From positions 558,001-622,000 of the forward strand of contig NZ_CAXBGN010000004.1 in NCBI RefSeq assembly GCF_963975415.1: 64,000 bases of DNA, read 5' to 3'. Positions 53,022 to 62,231 of the stretch are shown here, in pieces (positions within the stretch are counted from its first letter, which is position 1; each line of letters opens with the position of its first letter). The notes under the pieces were generated by a model. It was not told where the DNA came from. It did not search any database and saw only the letters and a list, made by a program, of their open reading frames with translations. A program made the translations under genes and the position numbers. Origin of the DNA: Kriegella sp963975415 (lineage in GTDB: Bacteria; Bacteroidota; Bacteroidia; Flavobacteriales; Flavobacteriaceae).

Positions 53022-55496
53022 ATGACAAAGATTAAATCAATCCCGAGTTTATTTTTGAACCTTGCCCGACTTGTGGCCTATAGTATCATTTTCTGTGGTT
53101 TTTATTCGTGTAAAGAAAAAACAGAAACTATAGAAGACAAAACCTTGGCACTATCCGCTTCCGATATATTTGAAGAAGCGAAATGGATAACCTATGACCG
53201 TGAGCTTCCTGAAAAAGATTCTTTATTTTATTTGGAACATCCGGCTCCTATTTTTAGAAAAGAATTCAAACCCAAAGGCGAAATTGCCAAAGCAAAGCTA
53301 TACATCACTTCTGCCGGATATTACAAGGGAACGATCAATGGCGAAGCCATAGGAAAAAATGTTTTAGATCCCGCTTGGACGGATTATAGCAAAAGAACCT
53401 ACTTCACTGAATACGATATTACTTCTCAACTTAAAAATGGCGACAATTGCCTAGGGGTCAGTTTAGGAAACGGCTTTTACAATCCGCTTCCCCTTAGAAA
53501 ATGGGGCAGGCGAAACCTACGTACAGACCTTACCGTTGGCAAACCTGCCTTTATTGCCAACCTAATTGTGGAGTATAAAAACGGCAAAATCGATACGATA
53601 AGCACAGACGAAACTTGGAGATATGGCTATGGTCCCATACTCAAGAACAGTGTTTATTTGGGTACCGTTTATGATGCAAATCAGGAAATAGATAATTGGA
53701 ACCAATCAGGCTTTATTGATTCTTCATGGGCAAGCGCAATCGTGGGGAATGGTCCCGGTGGGAAATTGCAACAGGCATTTTTTCCTCCTGTACAAATAAC
53801 TAAAACCATAGCACCTATTGCCATCACCGAGCCGAAAAAGGGAGTTTATATCGTTGATATGGGCGTTAATTTTACAGGCACCTATAAAATCAAACTAAGT
53901 GGTCAAGTAGGCGATACCATTCATTTTAGGTTTGGCGAGCGTATTTATGACGATGGATCATTGAATCCTATGACTACGGTAATAGGCCAAATAAAGAAAA
54001 AAGGTGTTGGCGGCCCCGGAGCACCGGAAATCGCATGGCAAACAGATAGCTATATTGTGGGCGATGAACCGTTTTCATGGTTTGAACCAGAATTCACCTA
54101 CCACGTTTACAGGTATATGGAAATCAAAGGTTTGAACAAAGCTCCGAATCTTTCAGATATACAAGGTTTAGTGATGCACTCGAATGTCGCCGATGCCGGT
54201 AATTTCAATAGTTCTTCCGAGTTGTTGAACAGCATCCAAGAAATTACCGAACGATCATTTTTAACCAATTTGGTCAGCGTACAATCAGATTGTGCCGCCA
54301 GAGAAAAATTCGGATACGGTGGCGATCTAAATGCGACAAGCGAAGCTTATATCAATAATTATGATATGCAGGATTTCTATCGGAAAACAATTTACGATTG
54401 GATCGACGCCATGAAAGATTCCACCTTCGTTGACACGGCTCCCTTTGCAGGCGTTCAATATTGTGGTATTAGTTGGGAGTCTGCCTACCTAACCACGCAG
54501 TATTATCTGTACTTGTATTATAATGATACAGCCATTGTCAAGGAACTTTATGCCGAAAACAAAAAGTGGATGGACAAGGTGGCAAGAATCCACCCTGAAG
54601 GTCTAGTCGATAACGGACTTAGCGACCATGAATCTTTAGAACCGGTACCCGTACAATTGACAGGTACGGCCCACTATATGCAATGTGCCGAAATAATGGA
54701 GACTTTCGCTAAAGTAATGGGCGATGAAGAAAATGAAGCCAGCTATGGCCAGCTTGCAGAACATTTAAAAAAACTGATCAAAAACGAATTTTGGGACAAA
54801 ACTGTAACCAAAAAAATAAACCGTCAAACACTATTTTCTACCCTGTTATACCATAACATTATTCCTGAAGGTGAACTTGAAGCCGCCAAAGATTCATTAC
54901 AAAAAGCCATTAACAATGGCCCTTCGGGACATTTCAACACAGGCATTTTTGGTACCAAATATGTACTAGAGGCAGCTTCGAAGAATATTTCCCCGCAGAT
55001 GGTTTTTGATATAGTCAACAGTAAAGCGTACCCCGGTTGGGGCTTTATGATAGACAATGGTGCAACAACAGTTTGGGAGACCTGGAAAGAAAGTGATGGT
55101 GTTTTCTCTAACAACCACCCTATGTTCGGTTCCATTACCGAATGGTTTTATAGATGGTTGGGCGGCATTCGCCCCGACCCCCAGTATCCCGGCTTTCAGA
55201 AATTCATTCTTGCACCCTCGACGCCAGAAGGACTTGAATTTACAAATACTGCATATAATTCTCCTTTCGGCACCATAATTTCCAACTGGAAAAGAGAGTC
55301 ATCAGGCAACTACCGCTACGAAATGACCATCCCACAAAACAGCAGCGCCCAAGTAAGTCTAAAAATAGATGCATCAAAAAAAATAAGTATCTCTAAAAAT
55401 GGCAAAAAGCTTAATGGGAATACTGTCAAAAATCTAGAAACAGGAGAATTTGAACTCCCAGAAGGTTCATATAGTATTCTCGTTTCCGCGTCCTAG
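53022..55496 (+). CDS. GH78 alpha-L-rhamnosidase, lipoprotein
   Basis: An 824-residue lipoprotein (lipobox FYSC). N-terminal beta domains (about 50-350: AKLYITSAGYYKGTINGEAIG, LGVSLGNGFYN) precede the (alpha/alpha)6 barrel. Catalytic residues match the GH78 pattern in spacing: Asp423, general acid Glu428 and Asp435 in SDCAAREKFGYGGD, and the base Glu686 in TTVWETWKE. It lies 81 nt after the GH27 fusion and 45 nt before a sulfatase. It implies rhamnose, or a related 6-deoxy/L-sugar, in the substrate. Confidence 0.94.
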   Translation: MTKIKSIPSLFLNLARLVAYSIIFCGFYSCKEKTETIEDKTLALSASDIFEEAKWITYDRELPEKDSLFYLEHPAPIFRKEFKPKGEIAKAKLYITSAGYYKGTINGEAIGKNVLDPAWTDYSKRTYFTEYDITSQLKNGDNCLGVSLGNGFYNPLPLRKWGRRNLRTDLTVGKPAFIANLIVEYKNGKIDTISTDETWRYGYGPILKNSVYLGTVYDANQEIDNWNQSGFIDSSWASAIVGNGPGGKLQQAFFPPVQITKTIAPIAITEPKKGVYIVDMGVNFTGTYKIKLSGQVGDTIHFRFGERIYDDGSLNPMTTVIGQIKKKGVGGPGAPEIAWQTDSYIVGDEPFSWFEPEFTYHVYRYMEIKGLNKAPNLSDIQGLVMHSNVADAGNFNSSSELLNSIQEITERSFLTNLVSVQSDCAAREKFGYGGDLNATSEAYINNYDMQDFYRKTIYDWIDAMKDSTFVDTAPFAGVQYCGISWESAYLTTQYYLYLYYNDTAIVKELYAENKKWMDKVARIHPEGLVDNGLSDHESLEPVPVQLTGTAHYMQCAEIMETFAKVMGDEENEASYGQLAEHLKKLIKNEFWDKTVTKKINRQTLFSTLLYHNIIPEGELEAAKDSLQKAINNGPSGHFNTGIFGTKYVLEAASKNISPQMVFDIVNSKAYPGWGFMIDNGATTVWETWKESDGVFSNNHPMFGSITEWFYRWLGGIRPDPQYPGFQKFILAPSTPEGLEFTNTAYNSPFGTIISNWKRESSGNYRYEMTIPQNSSAQVSLKIDASKKISISKNGKKLNGNTVKNLETGEFELPEGSYSILVSAS

Positions 55497-55541
55497 CAGT
55501 GACACGGGAATTCAACTCCAACAAAACCGAATAGACCAAAA

Positions 55542-57308
55542 ATGTATCATTATAGACTTTTTTTTTCGCTCATAATCGTTATGCTGTCTTCTTTGGTTGT
55601 GAAATCACAGGAAAGAAAAAGAGATAAACCCAACGTTATTATCATCATGACCGATGACCAAGGTTTTGGAGATTTAGGGTTCTATGGAAACCCTCATGTC
55701 ATAACACCCACCATAGACGATTTGGCAAGAGAAAGCGTGCGGTTCGATCAGTTTATCGTTTCTCCGGTATGCGCCCCGACAAGGGCGGCATTGATGACAG
55801 GCCGGTATCCTTTAAGAACGGGAGTTCGGGACACCTATAGAGGTGGAGCGATTATGTCGACCCATGAAATTACGATTGCTGAAATATTGAAAAACGTCGG
55901 CTATCGAACAGGCATGGTAGGTAAATGGCATTTAGGAGACAATTACCCGTCACGACCACAAGACCAAGGTTTTGATTTTACAGTTCGCCATTTATCCGGT
56001 GGCATCGGACAACCCGGAGACTGGCCCAATACAAGAAAAAGGGACAGTAGTTACTTTAACCCCATACTTTGGAAAAACGGGAAGATGTTTCAAAGTGAAG
56101 GATACTGTACTGATGTCTTTACTGATGCTGCCATTGATTTTATCGACCAAAATAAAGAAGCACCCTTTTTTTTGTATTTGGCTTACAATGCGCCACATGC
56201 CCCACTTCAGGTACCTCAAAAATACTATGACAAATATAAAGACATAGACCCTTCATCAGGCTTTGAAAATGACCAAAGACCTTTTCCTCAAATGAACGAC
56301 AAGATGAAAGAGCAAGCAAGAAAGGTATATGCAATGGTTTCAAATATTGACGATAACCTTAAAAGACTTTTCGAAAATCTTGAAAATTCGGGACTCAAAG
56401 ACAATACACTTGTTATTTTCTTAACCGATAATGGCCATCAACACGATCGTTATGCGGCAGGCATGAGAGGAAGAAAATCATATGTGTACGAAGGTGGTGT
56501 CAGGGTACCTAGTTTCTGGAGACTTCCATCTGAATTTAAAGGTAACCGTGACATTAAAATACCCGCAGCCCATTATGATATTCTCCCTACCCTAGCCGAG
56601 TTATGTAATGCCCAACTTCCAGATGACAGAAAACTAGACGGACAAAGCCTGTTACCCATATTGACTGATAAAGAACATAATTTGAACAATCGGTCGATAG
56701 TTCGCAGTTGGGTTAGAGGCGGCCCTAAGAAGTACGAAAATATTAGTATACGTAAAGGCGACTATAAGCTTGTAGGCAATAATGAAGCGACTGATGATAT
56801 TACCAAATTCGAACTATATGACTTAAAGCACGATTATTTCGAACAAAATAATATTGTAAACGACGCTATTGAAAAAGCCAAAGGACTAAAAAAGGAAATG
56901 GATGATTGGTTGGATGAAATGCTTAATGAACCTAATTTCATCAATTCGCATGCCGCTATCATCGCTACCGAACACGAGTCACCTACCTTATTAAATCTTA
57001 ACGATGCGATTTTTAATAAAGATGAAATACTAGATCAAGATATAGCATCTTGGGATATTGCTGTTGCAAACAAAAGATTATTTGATATCACCATTCATTT
57101 GGGAAGAAAAATAATGGGAAAGACCGAATTAAAACTCCAAATCGGTGATATGGAAATTGTTCAAGATTATGCAACAATCCCTGAGGGTACACTAAAAGTC
57201 GACAATGTTCCATTGGAAAAAGGAGAGGCAAAACTCACCCCATTCATTACAGGCCCAAAAGGAGGTTATATTAAACCATTTTATGTACAAATGGTCCCAA
57301 AGGATTGA
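55542..57308 (+). CDS. Sulfatase with extra C-terminal beta domain
   Basis: A 588-residue exported sulfatase (signal peptide to about KSQ). Motifs: PNVIIIMTDDQGFGDLGFYGN, activation site Cys77-Ala-Pro-Thr-Arg-AALMTG, VGKWHLGDNYPS and FLTDNGHQHDR. The catalytic part ends near residue 465. The last 120 residues (starting near HAAIIATEHESPTLLNLNDA) form a beta-rich extension missing from the other sulfatases here, possibly a binding domain. It ends the six-gene plus-strand operon, converging on the GH30 gene. Confidence 0.92.
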   Translation: MYHYRLFFSLIIVMLSSLVVKSQERKRDKPNVIIIMTDDQGFGDLGFYGNPHVITPTIDDLARESVRFDQFIVSPVCAPTRAALMTGRYPLRTGVRDTYRGGAIMSTHEITIAEILKNVGYRTGMVGKWHLGDNYPSRPQDQGFDFTVRHLSGGIGQPGDWPNTRKRDSSYFNPILWKNGKMFQSEGYCTDVFTDAAIDFIDQNKEAPFFLYLAYNAPHAPLQVPQKYYDKYKDIDPSSGFENDQRPFPQMNDKMKEQARKVYAMVSNIDDNLKRLFENLENSGLKDNTLVIFLTDNGHQHDRYAAGMRGRKSYVYEGGVRVPSFWRLPSEFKGNRDIKIPAAHYDILPTLAELCNAQLPDDRKLDGQSLLPILTDKEHNLNNRSIVRSWVRGGPKKYENISIRKGDYKLVGNNEATDDITKFELYDLKHDYFEQNNIVNDAIEKAKGLKKEMDDWLDEMLNEPNFINSHAAIIATEHESPTLLNLNDAIFNKDEILDQDIASWDIAVANKRLFDITIHLGRKIMGKTELKLQIGDMEIVQDYATIPEGTLKVDNVPLEKGEAKLTPFITGPKGGYIKPFYVQMVPKD

Positions 57309-57333
57309 TAGATGTTCACCTATTTCTAGCGCC

Positions 57334-57357
57334 CAACATCAAAGTGTTGCCTTTTTT
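57334..57357 (+). terminator. Weak terminator after the sulfatase operon
   Basis: CAACA (57334-57338) pairs with TGTTG (57345-57349), followed by a T6 run at 57352-57357. The stem is short. The position between convergent genes supports the call. Confidence 0.4.
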
Positions 57358-57409
57358 CGACGCTTATAAGTACATATTGCTTAACTTGGGAACACCATGC
57401 CAACCTTTG

Positions 57410-58954
57410 TCAAAGCTGGGGTTTTAGAACAACCGTTGTCACCGATTTATCAAACACCTGTATTTTACCGTTGCCCAATTCACCCGCACCCATTTTATGC
57501 AAATTGAAGGATTCATTGGTTACATAACTTTTAATCGGCGTTTTTGAGGGCAGCGACATATGCAACTTAATGTCGCACATCTCGTCTTTTTGATTCACGA
57601 TAACGACCACAATACTGCCGTCCCTATTTTTGAACGCGGATAGCAAAATCCCATCCTTTAAATTATCCACATCATTAGCACCTTTGTATGTTACCAAAAT
57701 ACGTTTCGCCCCTGGCCTAATAAATCTGGAATAATTACCCAATGCCCAAAGCAATTTGGAATCGGAAACGGTGCCATCGTCGACCTTTTTATCATGGTAG
57801 ATCAACCCATCTTTAAAATCATACGGACTCATTGCCAACCACCAGTGCCAGGCACTGGCATTTGCAATAGTCAAATCAGCATGAATTACACGTGCCACAT
57901 AAAGCGCGGTACGCATGCCCAAATCCTTACCTTTTCCTCGAATCTCATCATTGTTCTCTAAAATGCAATATTCACTCATCCAATATTCCAAATTAGGGTA
58001 TTTAAGTAGTTTTTCGGCGATTCGTTCTCTTTTCCTTTTTAGCTTTTGAACATCCCAGGTCGTAAAATAGCTATGCCCAGCGACCTTTGGAGCCAAAGAC
58101 TTTAAACTCCCTAAATAATAAGGATTATCTGGACTAAAAAATGTCTCAATTTGGTCACTTCTATTTTCGTGTTTGTCTTTTTTGCCGGTTAAATAGTCAA
58201 TTTGCCCAGCTTCAGTAATTTCTATTTTGGAATGGATGTTTTGCTGAACAAATACCGAATCTATAACCCTAGTCGCATTGGCCAACTCATCATTGTTCCA
58301 AGGTGAACCTTCCTGTCCGCCTTTCCATTCCCACTGCGGCTCGTTAAACGGACTTATATAATCAAAATCAATTGCTAGGCTGTCTTTAAAATGGTCGAGT
58401 ACCTTAGATAGAAAATCGGCATAAGCACCATAATTGCCAGATGATAAATTTGCCCCTTGCCCATCATCGGAATGGGCCTTTTCATTTTTAGTCAATTGTA
58501 TAGGCGGACTATTGACAAAGGCCACAAATTGATCCACCCCTCTTTTTTTTGCTTCTTTTAAAAACCACTGTTGCCCCAATTGTTTGTTCCAATTATAGCG
58601 CCCATCATTCTGTAGAAAACCTTCCGTTCTTCTCCAGCGGTCTTTAATTCCGCTTTCTTCACCTTGAGCGGCACTACCTGCTCCAATATTAAACCGCCAA
58701 GCAGATAAGCCTATTCCTTTTGGTGAACCCTCCTTATTAGACTCCATACTAAATAACCAGTCCGCCGTTTTACTTTTTATTGAGTCAGACCATGTACCCA
58801 CGAACTGTGCGGCCCAAGCATCGGAGGCGCCAAAATTATGAATTGTCTGAAGCTCGACATTAGTATCGACATTAACTTCGAGAAGGGTATTTGATTGTGC
58901 CGACACGAAATGGAAGGCGCTACTTATCAGGGTTAGGATAATAAACTTTCTCAT
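57410..58954 (-). CDS. GH30 glycoside hydrolase, probably endo-beta-1,6-galactanase-like
   Basis: A 514-residue exported enzyme from the ATG at 58954, which is directly before the signal peptide MRKFIILTLISSAFHFVSAQ; an upstream ATG at 58978 is less likely. The (beta/alpha)8 barrel shows the GH30 pattern: SAWRFNIGAGSA, AFVNSPPIQLT, then acid/base Glu205 in SPFNEPQWEW and nucleophile Glu328 in YWMSEYC. A C-terminal beta domain follows. The N-terminal half resembles, from memory, the beta-1,6-galactanase type more than the glucocerebrosidase or xylanase types. This is consistent with a galactan backbone. It is downstream of a sulfatase but separated by a terminator-like hairpin. Confidence 0.88.
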   Translation of the reverse strand: MRKFIILTLISSAFHFVSAQSNTLLEVNVDTNVELQTIHNFGASDAWAAQFVGTWSDSIKSKTADWLFSMESNKEGSPKGIGLSAWRFNIGAGSAAQGEESGIKDRWRRTEGFLQNDGRYNWNKQLGQQWFLKEAKKRGVDQFVAFVNSPPIQLTKNEKAHSDDGQGANLSSGNYGAYADFLSKVLDHFKDSLAIDFDYISPFNEPQWEWKGGQEGSPWNNDELANATRVIDSVFVQQNIHSKIEITEAGQIDYLTGKKDKHENRSDQIETFFSPDNPYYLGSLKSLAPKVAGHSYFTTWDVQKLKRKRERIAEKLLKYPNLEYWMSEYCILENNDEIRGKGKDLGMRTALYVARVIHADLTIANASAWHWWLAMSPYDFKDGLIYHDKKVDDGTVSDSKLLWALGNYSRFIRPGAKRILVTYKGANDVDNLKDGILLSAFKNRDGSIVVVIVNQKDEMCDIKLHMSLPSKTPIKSYVTNESFNLHKMGAGELGNGKIQVFDKSVTTVVLKPQL

Positions 58955-59042
58955 TATTTCTTGGGCTGAGCGTTGCATGGGTTTGTTATAAAATAATGCA
59001 ATTATCTTATTATTTTAAAATAATATTGATACATCCAATACG

Positions 59043-59074
59043 AAAAAGGGTTTCCCATAATCGGAAACCCTTTT
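59043..59074 (-). terminator. Terminator-like hairpin between sulfatase and GH30 genes
   Basis: A perfect 12-bp stem, AAAAGGGTTTCC (59044-59055) with GGAAACCCTTTT (59063-59074), encloses a 7-nt loop. Reading the minus strand the stem ends in a U-rich run. GH30 is thus likely separated or attenuated from the upstream genes. Confidence 0.65.
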
Positions 59075-59101
59075 GAAAAACAACTCACTCAACAACTATT
59101 T

Positions 59102-60592
59102 TCAATTAACGTTTAAATAAGTTCCTTGGTTAAACTTATAAACCTCAGATGGAGTTCTCGCCTCCTTTAATATATCTTCTATTTTTTTTACAATTTCGGG
59201 ATGCTTATTGGCTACATTATTGCTTTCCCCAATATCGGTAGTCAGGTCATAGAGTTCTATGGGCGCATCCGGGTTCTTTATCACATTGTACTTTACCCCT
59301 TTCCAATCACCCATTCTCACGGCTTGTCTACCCCCTTTCTCATGGAATTCCCAGTACAGGTATTCATGATCTTGCTGTTCCTTTTTATCACCTAATAGGG
59401 TTGGTAAAAAAGAGATTCCGTCTAGATTTTCTGGAAGCTCGCCGCCTACAATGGATGCGAACGTAGGAAAGACATCCCAAAAGGTAGATACTTGTTCGGT
59501 CTTACTACCTGCCTTAATCTTGCCCGGCCATTTTACAAGCATCGGTACGCGAATGCCCCCTTCATAAAGATCTCTCTTAGTGCCTCTAAATGGGCCATTG
59601 CTATTGAAATACTCGGGATCAGCCCCACCTTCGGTATGTGGGCCGTTATCGGACGTAAAAATTACAATGGTATTATCGGCAATACCCAGTTTATCAAGTT
59701 TTGCCATTATTTCTCCAACTTGGCCGTCTAAGATTTGAACCATGGAAACAAATGCGGCATGTGTTTCTTTTTGTGACTCATAAGGCCCCAATCGATACTC
59801 AGGCCCTCCATCAACGCCTTTATACGCTTTTTCAGGAAGAAATTTCCCTCGATATTTACTTAGCACCTCTTCTGGTGCGGCCAATTCAGCATGCGGAATA
59901 ATCGAGGCTACATAAAGAAAGAACGGATGGTCTTTATTAACTTCAATAAAATCCAATGTTTTCTCATGAATGAGTTCGGGTGCATATACACCTTTTTGTC
60001 TTCCGAAATTTTCAGAAAGCACAAGTGAATCTTGATTGGCCCACAAATGACGCGGATAATAATTATGGCCCATGCGCTGGCAATTGTATCCAAAGAAAGT
60101 ATCAAAACCTTGGTTCAATGGATCACCTTCAGAACCTGGGTATCCCAAGCCCCATTTTCCAAAGGCACCTGTGACATAACCCGCCCTTTTCATAGCTTCT
60201 GCCAAGGTATACGTATTATCAGGAATAGGATATTGACCTTCGGGCTGTATCTCTTTATTGCCGCGCACGACCGTATGGCCCGTGTGCATACCGGTTAACA
60301 ATGCCGACCTTGAGGGTGCACAAACCGTACTTCCCGAATAATGTTGCGTAAAAAGCATTCCTTCTTTCGCCAGCTTGTCGATATTGGGGGTAGTAAACTT
60401 TTGTTGCCCATAGGAACTTAAATCCCCATACCCCAAATCATCGGCCAAAATGTATATAATATTGGGTTTATCGACCGATTTTTCAATTGTGTTTTCAGCG
60501 GATACTTTTGTTGATTGCCCTTTATTTTTACAAGAGGACAAAGCTAAAATCAAAAATAAAAGGAAAGCTAAATACGAGAAATGTCTCATCAT
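59102..60592 (-). CDS. Sulfatase, formylglycine-dependent (family S1), lipoprotein
   Basis: A lipoprotein of 496 residues (lipobox ALSSC) from the ATG at 60592. The frame extends to an ATG at 60616, but that lies inside the stem of a hairpin and adds nothing useful to the signal peptide. Metal-site motif PNIIYILADDLGYGDLSSYG; activation motif Cys91-Ala-Pro-Ser-Arg-SALLTG; AFGKWGLGYPGSEG with an unusual Gly in place of His in GKWHLG; FTSDNGPHTEGG. The type with GxxTGHTxVRGN after the activation site is a large Bacteroidota/planctomycete arylsulfatase branch. It is downstream of susD4. Confidence 0.93.
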   Translation of the reverse strand: MMRHFSYLAFLLFLILALSSCKNKGQSTKVSAENTIEKSVDKPNIIYILADDLGYGDLSSYGQQKFTTPNIDKLAKEGMLFTQHYSGSTVCAPSRSALLTGMHTGHTVVRGNKEIQPEGQYPIPDNTYTLAEAMKRAGYVTGAFGKWGLGYPGSEGDPLNQGFDTFFGYNCQRMGHNYYPRHLWANQDSLVLSENFGRQKGVYAPELIHEKTLDFIEVNKDHPFFLYVASIIPHAELAAPEEVLSKYRGKFLPEKAYKGVDGGPEYRLGPYESQKETHAAFVSMVQILDGQVGEIMAKLDKLGIADNTIVIFTSDNGPHTEGGADPEYFNSNGPFRGTKRDLYEGGIRVPMLVKWPGKIKAGSKTEQVSTFWDVFPTFASIVGGELPENLDGISFLPTLLGDKKEQQDHEYLYWEFHEKGGRQAVRMGDWKGVKYNVIKNPDAPIELYDLTTDIGESNNVANKHPEIVKKIEDILKEARTPSEVYKFNQGTYLNVN

Positions 60593-60610
60593 TGGTTTAG
60601 TGTCAAAGCA

Positions 60611-60642
60611 TACCATGGGACCAGAAGACTCGCCCCATGGTA
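60611..60642 (-). other. Hairpin between susD4 and the sulfatase gene
   Basis: TACCATGGG (60611-60619) pairs with CCCATGGTA (60634-60642) across a 14-nt loop, with no U-run. It is placed like the hairpins after susD2 and susD3, and may attenuate or process the transcript. Confidence 0.4.
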
Positions 60643-60659
60643 GTGATTTATTTAAGGTA

Positions 60660-62219
60660 TTACCTATACCCGTTGTTCGAAGGATCCGATTCTAATAAAT
60701 TTGGATTCAGTTCCAACTGGTTTTGAGGTATCGGCAACAAAACATGGTACGGCTGTATATTGGTGCCAGGGTTGTTCCATGCCCTATGTTGGACCGATTG
60801 CACTCTTTCCAACAAGATACCCCAACGAATGAGATCCATACGACGATGTCCTTCTGCACTCAATTCAAACCTTCGTTCATCGAACATCGCCTCTCTAAAT
60901 TGATCTTGCGACATACCAGCCCAAGGCTGATCTGGTTCAAACGCACGCTCACGTACCCTGTTGACATAGGCGTAAGCACTACCAGGCCCATTTAACTCAT
61001 TTTCGGCTTCTGCCGCCATTAAATAGACATCGGCCAAACGAAAAACAATATAATTTTCAGGGTGATTGCTACGCAAAGAATTTTCTTGGTCTAGATTCCA
61101 ATTTTTTCTAAAGTAAGGGAACGATAGTTTCCACCCCAAATATTCGGAGACGATGGTCGCATCATATCTTAGATCACCCTCTTGCCAGTTTTCCCTCAAA
61201 GCAAATTCGGGTAAGGGAACAGACCAACCGAAACCGGTCATATCTTCATTGCGATCGCGAAGCAACCCTTGAAAAATCGATACTTTACTACCTGAAACCC
61301 CATCAACAATGGTATCATTATTACGCCCAGCTGGTTCATCCCTAATACGCGGATTGTAGTCGTCTGTTCTTGTGGTAGACAATTCACCTACCAAATCAGC
61401 CTCAAAATCGATTACAAAAATATGTTCGTCATTGTATTGGTTGCTTGGGTCTGATTGATCGAATACGTCGGCATAATTATCTAAGAGCCGATGCGGACTT
61501 TGATCAATTACGATATCGCACTCAGCCTTCGCCAATGCCCATTCCTCATCAAAAAGGTGGTACTTTGCTTTTAGTGTTGCAGCGGCCCATTTACTGGCTC
61601 TACCTAAATTGCTACCTGAATAGGAAGCAGGCAACAAATCAAAGGCCCTGGCCAAATCAGCTTTCATCGCACTTCTTATCTCGGCTTTTGGAGATCTGCC
61701 TAAAACAGATCTTTCCGGCACCGGTAATTGCTCGGTATAAAAAGGGACGTCGCCCCAGAGGTTCGTCAAGTGATAATAGGCTAAGGCTCTCAGAAAGAGC
61801 AACTCACCAAGTCTCTGATTAATAGCATCCTCTGAAAGGTTTTCATTTCCCTCGATATTGGAGATAAACTCAGTAGTATTGTTTATTACACGATATAGCT
61901 GGATCCAAGTACCATTACCATCTGCCGTACCTTCTTGAATGAGATAATTGTGTATCGCATTGTTTACGTTTCTACTGGCTGCTTGTATATCGGCACCGCT
62001 GGTGTAATAATTGTCAAGTCCGCGTTGTCCGTAAAGGTTATTGTTGTGATAGAGTCGGTATACCCCGTTTACGGCAAGTTCAGCTTCTTTATCATTGGTG
62101 AAAAAAGCATCGGGTGTAATCTCATCTCTTAAATCTTCTTCTAGAAACTTGTCACATGAGCTCAATACCAAAAAGCTCAAAAGCAGTATCAAAAATTTGC
62201 TCGTTAATTTAGTTTTCAT
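60660..62219 (-). CDS. SusD/RagB-family surface glycan-binding lipoprotein (SusD4)
   Basis: A 519-residue canonical SusD_RagB lipoprotein (lipobox VLSSC), partner of SusC4, 12 nt after it. Markers: ELAVNGVYRLYHNNNLYGQ near the N-terminus, LLFLRALAYYHLTNLWGDVPFYTE, then YVNRVRERAFEP and MFDERRFELSAEGHRRMDLIRWG, ending in LPIPQNQLELNPNLL. The form is the same branch as SusD3 rather than SusD1 or SusD2. Confidence 0.95.
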   Translation of the reverse strand: MKTKLTSKFLILLLSFLVLSSCDKFLEEDLRDEITPDAFFTNDKEAELAVNGVYRLYHNNNLYGQRGLDNYYTSGADIQAASRNVNNAIHNYLIQEGTADGNGTWIQLYRVINNTTEFISNIEGNENLSEDAINQRLGELLFLRALAYYHLTNLWGDVPFYTEQLPVPERSVLGRSPKAEIRSAMKADLARAFDLLPASYSGSNLGRASKWAAATLKAKYHLFDEEWALAKAECDIVIDQSPHRLLDNYADVFDQSDPSNQYNDEHIFVIDFEADLVGELSTTRTDDYNPRIRDEPAGRNNDTIVDGVSGSKVSIFQGLLRDRNEDMTGFGWSVPLPEFALRENWQEGDLRYDATIVSEYLGWKLSFPYFRKNWNLDQENSLRSNHPENYIVFRLADVYLMAAEAENELNGPGSAYAYVNRVRERAFEPDQPWAGMSQDQFREAMFDERRFELSAEGHRRMDLIRWGILLERVQSVQHRAWNNPGTNIQPYHVLLPIPQNQLELNPNLLESDPSNNGYR

Positions 62220-62231
62220 ATCGATTTTTTT

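Noticed and set aside
60593..60616. Upstream ATG for the sulfatase at 60616
   Set aside because: It lies in the stem of a hairpin; the Met-Met pair at 60592/60589 directly precedes the signal peptide.
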